A stretch of 64,000 bases of DNA, from NCBI GenBank assembly GCA_002917075.1, contig NTMA01000030.1:367734-431733 (forward strand). Reading direction: 5' to 3'. Under the pieces are notes generated by a model. That model was given only the letters and a program-made list of their open reading frames with translations, searched no databases and was not told the DNA's origin. This DNA comes from Hawksworthiomyces lignivorus. Lineage: Eukaryota > Ascomycota > Sordariomycetes > Ophiostomatales > Ophiostomataceae. The position numbers and the translations under genes were made by a program. This document shows, piece after piece, positions 42,907 through 56,012 of this stretch (positions are counted from its first letter, which is position 1; each line of letters starts with the position of its first letter).

Positions 42907-45900
42907 TCAAGGCATGACGCTTTGCCTCCAACGCTCGACGCGGTCAATTTGACCCTGGGGCTGCGGCATGGGCATGGGCATCTGCATCTGCATTGGCATC
43001 CCGGCAAAGCCGCCATATGCATTCACTCCCGCGTTGTAGCCGGGCCCAAATCCCATGCCGTTGTTCATGGGGCTCATGGGGTTCATGGTGTTCATGGTGT
43101 TCATGGTGTTCATGCCCATCATGCCTATCATGGGCTGCTGAGCCATCGCTTGGGCACCGCCAAAGCTTGCGGTGCGTTGGTTCATGCCCATGCCGCCCAT
43201 GCTATGCATACTAGCTAAGTTCACCATGGAGCCCGACGCGGGCATATTCAGTATGCTAGCGTTGCCCATCGGACCGCCAATGGTGCCAGGATTGGCCCAG
43301 TGTCCGACACCAGGCCCATCTGTATGCTGAAACGCACTTGCCCTAGGCATGCCAGCATTAGGAGCGATGACGCCGCCGACGCCGTCGTTGAACCGACCGC
43401 CCATGTAGCCGCCAGGCTTAGCAATGCCGCCGCCGACGCTTGTACCGGATATGGCCTGCGGCATCATGGACCGCATGGCAGCCATCTTCTGCTCCTTTTC
43501 GCGGGCCATGCGAGCAGCCTCTTGCTCCCGGCGCATCCGCTCCACCTCCCGAGGGTTCTGGTGTCCCATCGCAGTGTCTACCGGGTGTGCAGAGAGGACA
43601 TTGGCAAGGGAGAGGCGCCGCGAGAGGCGGTCTGATCCAGTCAGGGCATGCAAGGCCTGTCCGTTGACTGCAAGGCCGCCTTGGTTTCCCATCTCCTGCT
43701 CGCGAGCGTCCTTCTCGGCTTGCAAACGGCGGCGGCGCTGGCCCAGTGTTTCTTCCTCTTCTGGTGGCTGCGCCCCGGTAAGCTGTGCTTTGGATCGCTC
43801 CCTCTCGGCCTCCTTTGCCTCCTCCTCCGGATCGCCAAAATGGCCGAGAAGCTCGGCCGAGAAGGCTGTGCTGACAGGGCGCGCGCGCGGCAGCTCGCTC
43901 TCTTCCTTGGCCTTCATACGCTTCAGCCGGGCAGCAAGCGGCTCATCTTCGACTTCTTCGACACCGGCATCGGAACCTTCCTCCTTGTCAGCATCCCCTT
44001 GTTCGTTGGGCAGCGCGGGATTGCCAGCGTCAATGCCACCCGTGGTATGCAATGCCGCAATCGTTGGTGTGAGAGTGAGCATGGTCTGGCGCTTGTTGCC
44101 AATGCCAGGATTGAGGAACCTGCTGACTCCAGGATCACGGCCTTGCAGCCGTTCGCGGCGCCGGCTCAGAGGCTCATTGTCCTCCAACTCCTTCTTCTCC
44201 ATGAGGCCGAGAGGCCTGTTTATCTCAGCCGCCACGGCGGATATGTCGTTGTGGCCAGCTGCCTTTGCGGCGAACAGCATGCCCAGGGGCACGTCTTCGT
44301 CGTCGCCGTCTTCGTCCTCCATGTTCATGGCGGGGTCCTCCCAGGCCAGGTTGACCCGCTTGCCCTTGCGCGCCTTCCGCTCGACTTCTGCTACGGCGTC
44401 GAGCTCAAGCAGAGTAGAGTGCATGCCGTTCGGGAAAGCCTTGTTAATGGGCCGCGTACGCAGCTTCTGCTGTTGCTTGCGCAGCTGGAGTTCTGCAAGC
44501 AAAGTGGTCGGCGGGCCTTGGTAAACCTCCTCCTCATCGCCCTCTTCGCCCTCTTCGTCCTCTTCATCCTCTTCTGGGTGGCCACTGTGCCTGACACCCC
44601 CATCATCGTCGGAAACGCGCTCGTCTTCATCTGGCGCCAGCACACCTGCGGTACCTTCACTCAGGTTCGGTGAGAGCATGCTTCCGTCTCGGGACTTGGT
44701 CATGCGTCTATCATCAGAACCCTCCAGCGGCTCGCTGACTTTACGAATATGACCAACGAGCGACAGGAAGGAGCCGCGGGATTTTGACGTTGGCAGGTTT
44801 TGTGACCCATATGGATCGGCAGCGACCTTTTCTCTGGAATCAGCAGCCGCAAGATTCGGCATGGTCGTGTTTCTCTTGTTGCGCTTCTTTCCGGCCCCGT
44901 ACACTTCGGCGCCGAGATGACCAGCAATCGCATGGTCGGTGAAGGCGCTGACAGGCGCGCCAGCGGCAGCATCAAGAATGCTGTCCAGCGTGTCCATTGC
45001 GGAGCCATTCTTGACTTCGACATTTGCCGTAGTCGCTGGCAGATCGAAATAGGCAGACGCCCTAAGTTGCGGCGGAAGCTTACTCATCGTTGACATGCGC
45101 GACTTGCGCTTGTCGGTATCAAGAATCCGCGATGGGCGACGCAAATGGTCGAGGGTCCCTGGTTGAGGTTCTCCTGTGGATTCGACTATGGAACTAGCCT
45201 CAGCATCGGCCGGGCTAGCCCCGTCTCCAATTGGGGAGAACTTTGACGAAGATCCGGAGCTTGCGACATGGGGGCTTAACGGAGACTGCTGACCTTCTAA
45301 CAGTGATGGAGAAGACAGACCAGTCGTAGGACTAAGTGGGTCATTTGCATCTAACAGGGGGGAGCCAATATCACCAGAAAGGGGGTCGGGGAGCCAGGCG
45401 CGGGACTGGCGTTCATGTCTCTGCTCTTGCAGAGCTCCTTGGCTGTGCATCATTACGCTGAGGACTTGCGATCGTCTCTTGTTCCTGTCGACAGCCTTGC
45501 CGTTCTTTGAGAGTTTCGGCGGCAGCTGGAGCATGGCAGGCACGGGGGCGGGGTAAAACAACATTTGGCGGCCAGTCTCAGGATCCATGTACATGGACGG
45601 CCGTGGTGCCGGCGGAGGACGCGGCTTGTATGCGGGCGATGGATAGCGTTGTTCCACAGGGATCGGCGACGGAGCCGGGAGAGGCAGCTCTGAAAAGCGG
45701 ACGCCGCTTGTCCCGGGGCCCCTTGCCTCGGGGGCCCTTGCCTCGGGGCCAGTTGTTTCGAGGTTTGTCTCGGGATCACAGTGGACGCCATCGAAATCAT
45801 GGAACGCGGTTTGCGCTTGCTCATACGTGGCCCCCGAGCCGGACGTCTTCGGCCGGTCCACGTCTTCGCTCGCACCCTGTCCGTGGCGGTGTGTATCCCG

Positions 45901-48251
45901 TGGTGCACCCGCAGCCTGCTCAGGCGGATAGTAGGTTTCAAAGTTTATCGGGTTGTGCGCGGCAGGAGGAGGAATCTGATAGTCCAAGTAGCTGCTTGAA
46001 GGATGGGCCATAAGAGGAGTGTTGAGGCCGCCTGAGAGAGACGACTCGGCGCCTACAGACGAGCCGAGCATGGGCTGGTGTGCCCATGACTCTTGGTTCG
46101 GGTCCAGCTCCACATCGGCGCCCACGACGCCTTCAGCGTCTGGGTCTAACCGCTGGTGGGCGCTGGCTCGAATCGTGTCGTCATCGTCGTGGTCTTCCCC
46201 AGAAGCCATGAGACGATCAGCCTCGTCGAGGGCATCTTGTGTGAGGGTAACAGGCGGTTCCATTTCTGCTATGCCGGGCATAGAAAATCCAGACCGAACA
46301 CTGCGGACTGAGCTTTTGCCAGCCCCGTGGCGCGACAAGAATGGGAATCCATCGTCACCAGTAATCGACTGGTCGGTTATGCCCAGGAAGTTGGCAATGA
46401 CGCTTTTGCCGCTCTTGCTGCCGCTCCCGCTGCTGCCATTGCTGCTTGCCTTGCTGACCGACCGCCGGACACTGCCCGCAACCGAGCCGCTGGGCGACAT
46501 CATGTAATCGATAATAGAGAAGATTCCGGAACGCGCGGCGCTATTCAACCCGATGATGGAGCTTTGTCTCGAAGCCCGTCGGGATTGCTGCGCGGAGGAC
46601 CGGCCGGTGCTGCTGGGGGCGGTGTCTGCTGCAACAGGACCACCGGTCTCGAAGTCTGAGAGAGTGCTGGAGGCGTGTCTGAGGCTTGCCGCAAGGACAG
46701 AAGACCGCCGGCTGTCGCTGCGCTTTAGTTCTTGGTGGGCCTCGCGAATGGCGGTCTCGATGGAGTTGGTGCTGGACAACTGTTCCGCAGTAGCCTCAAG
46801 TTGGGCAATGTTGTCAGCATGCACGACAGACCGTCTGTGCTGATCTGGCACAGGGTGGCGCAAAGGCAAGTCACCGTGGGACGAAATGGTTCGGACAATG
46901 GCCGGTTGCTGCGAAGGCTGCGAAGACTGTGAGGACTTCTTGATGAATTTGGGACGGACTAGTGTAATAGTTGTCGTGGAAGCTGCGGCGGCGATGGCAA
47001 TGCTGCTGCTTCGACTAATGCTCGGATTTCTCGTGCTTCGATCGCTGATGCGTCGGACAGGCACGCTTGGATTAATCGCAGCACTTGTGTCTGCGATGGG
47101 GTTGGGCGAACTTAGTGGTGAGAGAGGAGAATCGGCCGGGGGGTGGTTCTGGTTGGGCGCGCCAGTGGTGGCGATCGACAGTGCAAAATTTTGCAGCGTC
47201 AGTCGTGTTTCTGTCTCTGCGTGTCTCGCATCTGCCAACGCTGCGGATTGGAGAATGTGTGCGGAGGACGAAGTATTTGATGTCTTGGTGTTCGAATTTG
47301 GGGTCTTGGAAGATGACACAGTCGGCAAATCGCTGACGGCTGAGGTGTCGTCGCTTGATTTGTTGTTGAACAAGAGAAGTTCGCTGTTGTTCCTGGCGTC
47401 AGTGTTGCTTTTTCTGGACCTCGTGTCCTCCCGGAGTCCCCTATCCGATGCATCGTTGGTGGCTCTGCCTGGGGGCGCTGATTGGGCCATGGCTGCTATC
47501 TCGGTGGTTACAGCACCCACCACACCAGGTACAGAAGGCGCTTCACCCTTTTTGGATCTGCAAATCAAGAAAGCAAAGATAGCGGCAGATTAGCACACTA
47601 TTCCCAATACGATCCCTCCAAGCGTGTTGCAAGTGTAGTGGTTTTTTTGGGGGGTTTTTTTTTTTTTTTTTTTTGGATTGGGACTGGTCGGGCTCCTCTC
47701 GACCATTTCTCGTTCGCTGGTGTTAAACCCATTAAGTAAAATTAAGCATATATTTACCTTTTTGCTTCGGTTTTCTCCAAGAAAGGAAACCCTGTGGCCT
47801 GTTCTGCCCTCTCACCGCCCTGATTTCCGGTGCCTTTTTCGTCGAGGTCGTCTGCGAGGACGCTGCCAACTGCGCTGGCCGGGCTCAGGGCCTCACCGCC
47901 GTCCAGCGACGAGAGAGGCGTAAATGTGGCGGCCCCAGAGAGGGGCAAGAAGCTAGAAGAGGACGCCGACGTGGAAAACAAAGACAGAGACAAGGGTGAC
48001 TCGAGGCGAGAGAGTGGTGATATCGAGGAGAGGTCGACGACTGGTGTTCTATTCGGGACTGCGATTGTGGCATCGGCTTCGTGTACGTTTGCGCTTTTGG
48101 TGATATTGGCGCTGATATCGCCGTTGCCGTTATATCTAGAGGCGTAGGCTTCGTTTTGTGTAGTACTGTTCGTAATTGCTCCGCTCGTGGCTGTGATGCC
48201 GGGGGTTTGCTGTGGCGATCGAAGTGGAGGACCGTGTCGGTGGGCTGCCAT
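42907..48251 (-). CDS. 1714-residue low-complexity protein of unknown function
   Basis: Two exons (48251-47758 and 47557-42907) joined by a 200-nt phase-2 intron (GTAAAT...TTGCAG) give 1714 residues. I recognise no domain. The first two thirds are Ser/Pro/Thr-rich and look disordered, with dispersed basic and acidic patches. About residues 1230-1445 are charged and helical, and contain a recurring motif: DVPLGMLFAAK (~1250), NEPLSRRRERLQGRD (~1292), DEPLAARLKRMKAKEE (~1367) and EETLGQRRRRLQAEKD (~1432). These are acidic residue(s), then Pro/Thr-Leu, then (in three of the four) a basic helix. Between them are Glu/Arg-rich coiled-coil-like pieces. The C-terminus is Met/Gly/Asn-rich with MNTMNTMNTMN and MPMQMQMPMPMP repeats, and ends DRVERWRQSVMP. 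Good Pro/Ser phosphorylation-type context (many SP sites) suggests a regulated scaffold, which is inference. Confidence 0.8.
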
Positions 48252-51200
48252 TTTCTATCGGCCTCTTATAAGACGACTTGACGTATAAGAAGCCGAAAGA
48301 CGTAAGATCAAGGCGAGAGCTAAAGAGGCAAGGCAAAATAAAAAATAAAAATAAAATCGACAATAAGAAAAACAAGAGGAGAGAAAAAAGAATGATCTCT
48401 CCCCGTATCGTCGCCAGCCGCGATCTTTACTTCAGAACGATGTTAGGCGCATCTGAAAGTTTCCGCGTCGGTCTGAGTGTACATGGGTATAAAGGAAAGA
48501 TGGAGTGCAAGAAGCGAGTGTAGATCGATCGCGCAGATTAGAAGCTCGAAGCAACACGAACACGAGAAAAAGGCAAGCAAAAGGCCAAAATAAAATACAG
48601 AAACAATAAAACCAGACGAGACGAGAGAGGAAGGGAGAGTGACAAACGTCAGGATATTAGAAGACAGAAATATGAAAAAAGGAATTAGAATTCCCCAAAG
48701 AGACACAGAGAGAGAGAGAGAGAGGAGGAGATAACGAATTAGAGCAAGGGTATGGAGTAGAGAAAAGAAGAATGCGATACCCAGAGCACAACGAGTCCGG
48801 GAGCTAAGACGGGCTAGAACAAAGCGAGATAGAAAAAAAAGTAAAAGGTCGCCCTGCAGAACCAAAGGAACCGCTTCGCGCGTGGAGACTGGAGTAAAAA
48901 AATTTTAAAAAGAAAAAAAAAAAACCTGGGCTAAGCAAAAGCGAAACAAGACGGGATCAGCATGCTTGGCTTAGGTCGATGACGGTACATTCCCAAGGTG
49001 TTTTGTTTTGCTGTTTAAGTTTTCTCTTTTTGGCTCTGTTTCTTTTTTCCCCTGCGCTGCTTGCTGATACCTGTGGCCCTGTCTGTGCCTTTCTTCCCTG
49101 TATCCTTGCAAAACGTAGCTCGGGGAAATGGGTGGGTGGGATGGTATAAGACGGGGAGACCAATGTGCGTCAGAAGAGAGGCGGGATGCAAATTTGCTGA
49201 TAAGGGGAGAAGCAGAAACGAGAGGGGAGGCGAGGAGCAAATCTGGACGAGGGCTATAGTCAGATATAATAATATAACAGAGGGCCGATTTAATATCGGG
49301 AAGACAAGCGAATGGGTGTGAGACAGGCAGAGCCGATGCCAAGCAGCAGTTGACAAACGGCGAAAGCAGATAGAGAGACCAGATGCTGCAGCTCGATATT
49401 GGCGAGTCGAGCGAGTCAGAAGCAATGGAAATGATCAGCAATATTGGCGATCAGAAAAGCAGACAGCAGAGAGCTGCAAAAAACCACAATGCAATACAAA
49501 TTGAGTTCAACAAAACGTGTTTTCTTGCTAGGCTGTTTTCGTTCCGCCTCTTTTCTTCGCAGGAGCTTTGTATTTGCTGGAGAAAAAGAGACGACGGATC
49601 CAGGAGCGGAAAGGCTAATGCAGCAGCTTGCAAGCCAAGTCGCATTTACTTGCCTGTCTGTCCTGTAATTTTTGGGTGTGTATTCCTAAGTTGTCTGTCG
49701 ATGTACTTCCATCTACTGATGTCAGTCTGAAAAATGGACAGCTTGCAAGTTACCGACAGCACAGTTTTGAAGATGGCGATTGAGCTCTGCAAGAAGGGAT
49801 AGAATGTGGGAGGTGGGCAACGGGAGCATGGGAGAATGGGAAAACGGCCGTAAGGCTTATTCTGTCTGGAGTTATTCTGGGATTTCTGGATTTCTGGCAT
49901 TCCTGTTCCTTGTTTTATTTGATACTTATTTTGGTCCCTCATTCGTGAGATGCTCTCTAATACAGCTGCAAGTACTTTACGCATGTACTCTCGTACCTTG
50001 CCGAAGTCTATATTTCAGTCTTGTTGCTGCACCTACCCTATTTACCTCAATGCGACCAGTTACAGGGCCAGCTCTTTCCATATGAAGACGATTTCAATGC
50101 ATGATCGACTAGAGAACACGGCAGTTCTCTATTTCACTCTTTCCTTCGCCATTTTGAAGTTTCTCATGTTCTCCAAGTACTTGCCAGTTCAGCTACTGCT
50201 TTTGAGTGCTGAAGAGTCGTCAATTAGACACTGATTCGTGGCAAGATGGAATCGTAGCCTGCGAATCACCTACAGAAGGAAATGTGGCAAATTGCAGGGA
50301 GGACAAGGGAGGGGAGGACAAGGGATACGTGAGAGAGCAGGGAACATCGAACTCTAAGAGGATACTCCGTATGTCATGCAGAGTGCGACAAGGAGCATCT
50401 CGACTGGATTACTTTACGCCGCATCGCAGAGCTAGACCCCGTTCACTCTCCCCATGCAAGGGCATGGTCGTCGCCCGACGCGAAACAGTACGTCTCACAG
50501 CTGCCGTTTTTTGCAATCTATATTCCATTGGTGTACTCTGCAAAAATACGTTACTTTGGCCGAAAGTGGCATATTCGCATCACCGGTATCTGCAGGAGTG
50601 CTTCGTTTGTACGAGCTCTTACACTGTAGTTGTAGTCCTGTGTAGTTATCGGCGTCATCGACTCTGTCTAAGACTAGCAGTGAGCAAGGACCATTTCCTG
50701 GTTTGAACAGAGCCAAGCGGCTTATCCACCACGGGCGCGACCCCGGCTGATGGAAAAAGAGCTGGTGTGGCCCCCATCCCCCTTCCCCGACTGGAGATCG
50801 CGCCGCTCGTTTCACCAGAAACTGTCAGCTACACAACCTGCTGCGTAAAGCCAGCAATAAGCCGGCCTGTCTTTTTCTTTTTCTTCCCTCGCCGCCCAGA
50901 TATCGCTGGCCGCGCCCTATCTCTAATTCGCACATAGGCTGCGTGGCTTGGAAGACACTATCGGACGGCTCGCCCAATGATCGTCCGCGATCGGGTGTGC
51001 GCGTGGTTACATATCAGAGAACGAAGTGGAGGGCGCACCTGTTCTCATTCTGGGTCGCTGGTGTGTGCGCCTCGTCCTCTTCTTTCCTGCACGCGACTTT
51101 CCGCTTTCAGCGCACGTAAGACGCAGACCAGAAGAAAGTCGACAAAAGCCTACGTCGTAAACCGTTGCATGCCTGCTCAGCAGAGCAGAGTCGGTGTCAG

Positions 51201-52373
51201 CCAGAGATTACTACAGAGATAGGGCCAATAGGGCCTAATTGCCCTTTATCGTCGTGCATCCTCGACGATGCGGTCGCGGCGACCTGGCCAACGTCGCCGC
51301 AGAGATTAGGATTGGCGCAGCATGGATTTGCTGCGTTATCTATAGCTGGCGCCTCTTCTAATTTGGCAAGTTGCTGCGGCTGTGATTTGAATGTCGCAGT
51401 GGGAAGATTACGAAGGGGGGTCAAGAAATATGCCAAGAGATATGGCGAGTCAAGGACACCCTTTTCTCGCCTTATCTCTAATGAGAGCCAGAGGAAGAAA
51501 ACACAGCCTTGCGCAGATTGCTTTTTGAATTGACCCATCCCCCTTTTAACTAAGTAGAGCTACGACTGCGAGGTGCGTCAGCAATATTGCGTGTTTTTTT
51601 TCGTCGCTGCGGCTGCTTCTTAGCAGCCAGATTGGCGCTCAAAGTGTCCTATTCAAGACAGAATTCTCTTATCAATTGCGTGGCTGGCGGTCCCAATATC
51701 ACTCGATTTGGCCTTTCGTACATTATCTAAAATTAAGCCATCGTCGCTAGGGAAATTGGAATCCTGGTAACGAGCTCGAAAGAACCCACGCAAGGGTTAA
51801 ATGCTGCCGAGCTTTTAGAATTGCACCTATCTCAGCCGTGGTGTTTAGCTGTGATCTTTGCGAGAGCTTCGCCTCCATGTCTTTCTTCATTTCTTTTCTT
51901 TCTGAGTCGGAGATCCAACTATTTAACTATCTTCAAGCTAGGCGCTGGATGTCTCGCATATGCGCCGTGCCAATATTTCCCTATCTAAACCGGAAATATA
52001 TTGCTACATAGATGTGGGATAGGGCCTTATCTTGGAACCACAGCTCATCCACCGACGCCACATAAGCCTACTCTGGAAAACATTTTGGGATAAAAGCAAG
52101 TAAACCGCTATGCGTCTATGAAGCAGAGTGAGCTTAAGTCAGCAAAAATCAAGTAATAGGCATATAAATGGTTAAAGAAGCCTGAGACGCAGGAGTGAGG
52201 GTGCTCGGAACCAGCCGAGACGCTCCTTGTCTTCAAGACACGGATCACAAGCTCATCACTGCAAAAAGCCACATGGCAAAAAGAACCGGGAATCCGGCAG
52301 GAGCTCGATGACGAGAGAATGCGGGATAATAAGGCAATATCCTTTGATTGAGCTTTTTTTCCCTCCGTCTAGG

Positions 52374-52402
52374 TTTATTTTATTTTATTTTATTTTATTT
52401 TT
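52374..52402. repeat. TTTTA microsatellite
   Basis: About five tandem TATTT/TTTTA units end in a short T run, in gene-free DNA. Confidence 0.85.
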
Positions 52403-55400
52403 CCGATTTGATTTCAGATATTGAGCGTTGTCCCTGGCTATTTTTTTTATACAAAAATGAGAAAAAAAATCACATGGCCAGATTGCCGCCATCATGGTAG
52501 ATGAGAAAGCGTTAAAGACGTAGAAAACAAAGAGACTGTAATCAAGGAGCTCCCCTTCCTTGCGATCCTCTCAACTCTTTGGCAGTTCAGAATGAAATAG
52601 AACATTAGAATGGGCAATTATTAAACTGCAGTCTCCCTCGGCGAATGGCTTGGCTGTCCTACTCGACTTTCGGCGACAGGAGGACAATGTTAGAACACAA
52701 CCGTACGACAGGCGTTACAAAATGCGGAGGCTCCTGCGTGCCGCTCTGTTTCACGTAAATGAAAGCAAACATGTCATAATAGCTTCACCCTGCGATGTTT
52801 CGAGAATCCTATCGTTTTGGTTGGACTTCGCTCGATCCAAGGCGATACGCCCTCTACGCTGTAGTACGGTGATACGCATGCCCTGTGTCTCCTCGTGGTA
52901 GCTCTAAGCTTTTGGCTGTGTCCTCGTTCAATGACGCCAAGTAGAAGTTTCCTGTATTTGCCGAGTCTGCTTTGGCGATGCCCCTCGAGAGCCAACCTTG
53001 CTGCTTTTTGGTTTCAGATGTCTGCCGCAAATACTTCTGCGGGATTGCTCGTGGCACGGAAACAAGCTGATTGTACCCAGCGTACTCTCCCCAGTATAAT
53101 GTTTCACACTATAATCTTTCAGCGCCTTGTGGCATTTGATGATGCTGCACAGAGACCGCCTCCTTCGCCCACAGGCAGCTAGCTACTTGTCCTAGTGTCC
53201 ATGGGGAAATCGCTGTGCATCCATTTTTCACCGGCTCTATCTAGATGTTGACCAGTTTCCGTCAATGTAGGAAGCAGTCAACTCCTTATGTCATCTGAAA
53301 TCTGTGTCGAGTATTAGAAGAGTGCCACGTCATGGAATATGGGAAAGGCTTGTTGATATCTCCAAGTTGGGATAGTAGCATGACCTTCCTATCTAGGAAG
53401 TTTTAAGCGCCATATAGTTACCATCTGATTCTGTTTCGAAGGCCTCTTGATTGCCAAATCTTACATTCAATTGGCATCCTCAAAAAATTCTCTGGATTGC
53501 TAGAAAGAATAAAAAAGGCCACAATTGCAAGGCTGTGTACTGTCAGGAAGGTGACTGTTGATCTTGAGAATAATGGGGTGACAAGGCCTCATGCGCAATT
53601 TGGGCTGCGACAATGGCTGAATTCAGCTTTGGGCATCGCCCACGAAAGGCGAATTCACAAAAAAAAAAAGTCGATGATGTGCCCTCCCTCTCTCCCTCTC
53701 TTCTTTGACTCTGAGGCTTTGCACACGCCATTGTCACCCAGCACAATATATGCCAGACGGCAGCTGGAGTGCATTCGCTGACCACTGGCCTCCGTACCAC
53801 AAGAAGGGAAGCGATCTTGTAGGTTCGGATGGTTCATCCGCTGCAGGGCCGTGCATTGGGGGCGAGCGTTGCAACCCGCCACGTGGGATCCATTTGGGCG
53901 CATTGGAATAGGGGGGAAGCAGGGCCAGTTGGAGGGAAGAATAACGGTGAGGCGTCTTGCTTACAGGGATGGTCTCCTGCTGTCTGCCGACTAGCACTGC
54001 TATTTTGCAGCAGCTTCCCACCGTCTTCTTGTTTTCCCTCTGCAAGGACGCCGTGCTGCATATTCACTCGGTCACAAGATGCGCCCGGCTGTGCTGCCGG
54101 ATCTTCACCGCTCCGCTACCAGGCCGAGCATTGTGCGCAAATCTGCTGTTGGAAAATCTGGGGGGCAGGCGAATTGTCCACACTCTCCTATTTCGCCGTT
54201 TCCCATGTTTCTCATCTTACAAGTAATATTCCAGAATAGCGGGCGCCAGCGGGTCTTCCCCGCGACTTAGCAAGGGAGGTTTGCTTGCTCGTTCGAGGCC
54301 AGTCGATGCAGACATGAGGAGGAGGTAGGCGAGTCGGTTGGTCGAAACTACTGCAATCTTTGCAAATGTGGTTCCCCGTATGCGTTTTGGGGCAGATGAA
54401 GCCATTCCGGCTGATCCATATTGGGTGGTGTTGTTTACCTTTGGTTTTCATGACGGTCTGTCGCAAAATGACAAGGGAAGGAGATTTGTTTCGGTGAACT
54501 TTTGCGGGCGTCGTCAGGTGTCAGACAATTCGGAGCCGGTAATCATACGGATTCGGAAGAAGCGCGAGCCCATAGTGATTCTGTGGCATTCCAGTGCTGA
54601 CCCCCACAGTAAAGGCATGATACCTGCCAAACGCGCTCGAGTACTCGTACAGGGAAGCAGAGAGCTGGATCACGACATCCACTTCATGGGCAACATGAAT
54701 CAGCAAAAAGCCTCAATTCGCGCCCTTTGGCAACGTTGCTGATGGGATGCTTCAGGACGTGGGGAGTCAGTTGCTGTGCAGGCCACGCCGAACAACGGAG
54801 CAATGAGAAGATGGTTGGGGGCACACGACACTTGCATCTGCATGCCATCTGTTATCTATTGCAAGATACGGTTTACCAACACATATGTGTATGCACTTAA
54901 TATCGCTCGTGCCTCCGATTTTCTGGAAAAGAGGACGAATAGTAAGTGAATCTAGACATCTTGTTCTTTATTCCTTGGCACAAGATGGTGGGCGGTCCTA
55001 GAAAGTCGTTGGCCGACTTGATGGCCCGGTGGGGAATAGCTGTTTGATAAAGATAGAACATGCCTCGCACAGGGTCGGGGGGATGGCCGACGCCGTTACG
55101 GAGCAGATGGACTGAACAATAATGAATACCACGCAATCGCATGGGCAGCAGAAAGCAGCAGGACAAGCCGACAGATGGCATTGGAAAGAGAATACGCATC
55201 TGTGCGTCACACGCAGATTGTGATTCTCGTCGTAATTAGACGACAGAGATGCTGTCGAAATAGAAACGAAATAGAAACTACCAATTTGGGATTTTCATTT
55301 CTGTTAGTGCAGTCTGTAAAATTAAGACGTTGGAAAGAGCAATCCACAAACGTCCACAGTTAAATTATGACGATGCTCTGATTCCGCAAACAGCTCGCGA

Positions 55401-55930
55401 AAAGACTCCGTTAGGAAGGACCCCTGAAACTTTTAGCAAGAGCGCTGAGAGTAGTGCAAAATTTCTGGGAAAGAACGGTAAGGACTGGCAAAGTCGCGAT
55501 ACTGTGCTGCGTCCTTCATAGTGGACTGTGTGCGTGTGGGTGACGGCCAGCTGACCGCTCACAGGTGAGTCACGATGCATTCCACCCAGCAGTAGTGGGA
55601 AAAATATGTTTCTGAGGCACTCCAAACACCGGGGTCCGGTGGGAATTATCTGGGACCTGTGCGAGCTGTGGCAAGCTGTGACCGCCAATGTCCGCCAATA
55701 AAGCCAGCTGCTGCTTTCCAATGCTTTTCAATGCTCCCCAATACCGCGGTGGGTCTGCAGAGGGGCTCGAGAAGGTTTGAGAAAGAAGCATGGGCTAGTG
55801 ATGTAATTGGCACTGTCAAGGGACCGATCAACTACTTACAACAAAGGTTTACGAAGGAAGAGGGGCAAATTGGTAATGCGGAAAGAGCAACGGGAGTTTT
55901 TTTTGGCAGGGGCGATCTTGCTTGGGACGC

Positions 55931-56012
55931 TACGGAGTACTTCCAAAGCCGTTGCCCTTGGGAGCCCTCAGCATAGCGAAAGAATGTACACATTACGCAT
56001 ATGAACGGAGTA
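55931..56012. repeat. Pair of TACGGAGTA-type motifs
   Basis: TACGGAGTA at 55931-55939 and ACGGAGTA at 56005-56012 are two copies of a motif that recurs in the intergenic DNA of this window. Confidence 0.5.

Noticed and set aside
43424..44673. Long plus-strand frames (up to 366 codons) over the 1714-residue-protein gene
   Set aside because: They are antisense shadows rich in Ser/Arg/Cys without conserved motifs. The sense strand has spliced, continuous coding potential.
50206..50706. 166-codon plus-strand frame in the gene desert
   Set aside because: No domain or protein-like periodicity, and codon use is unlike the GC-ending bias of real genes here.
54338..54742. 134-codon plus-strand frame
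   Set aside because: It is somewhat protein-like but has no recognised motif, and it is not clearly better than the competing minus-strand frame 54521-54706.
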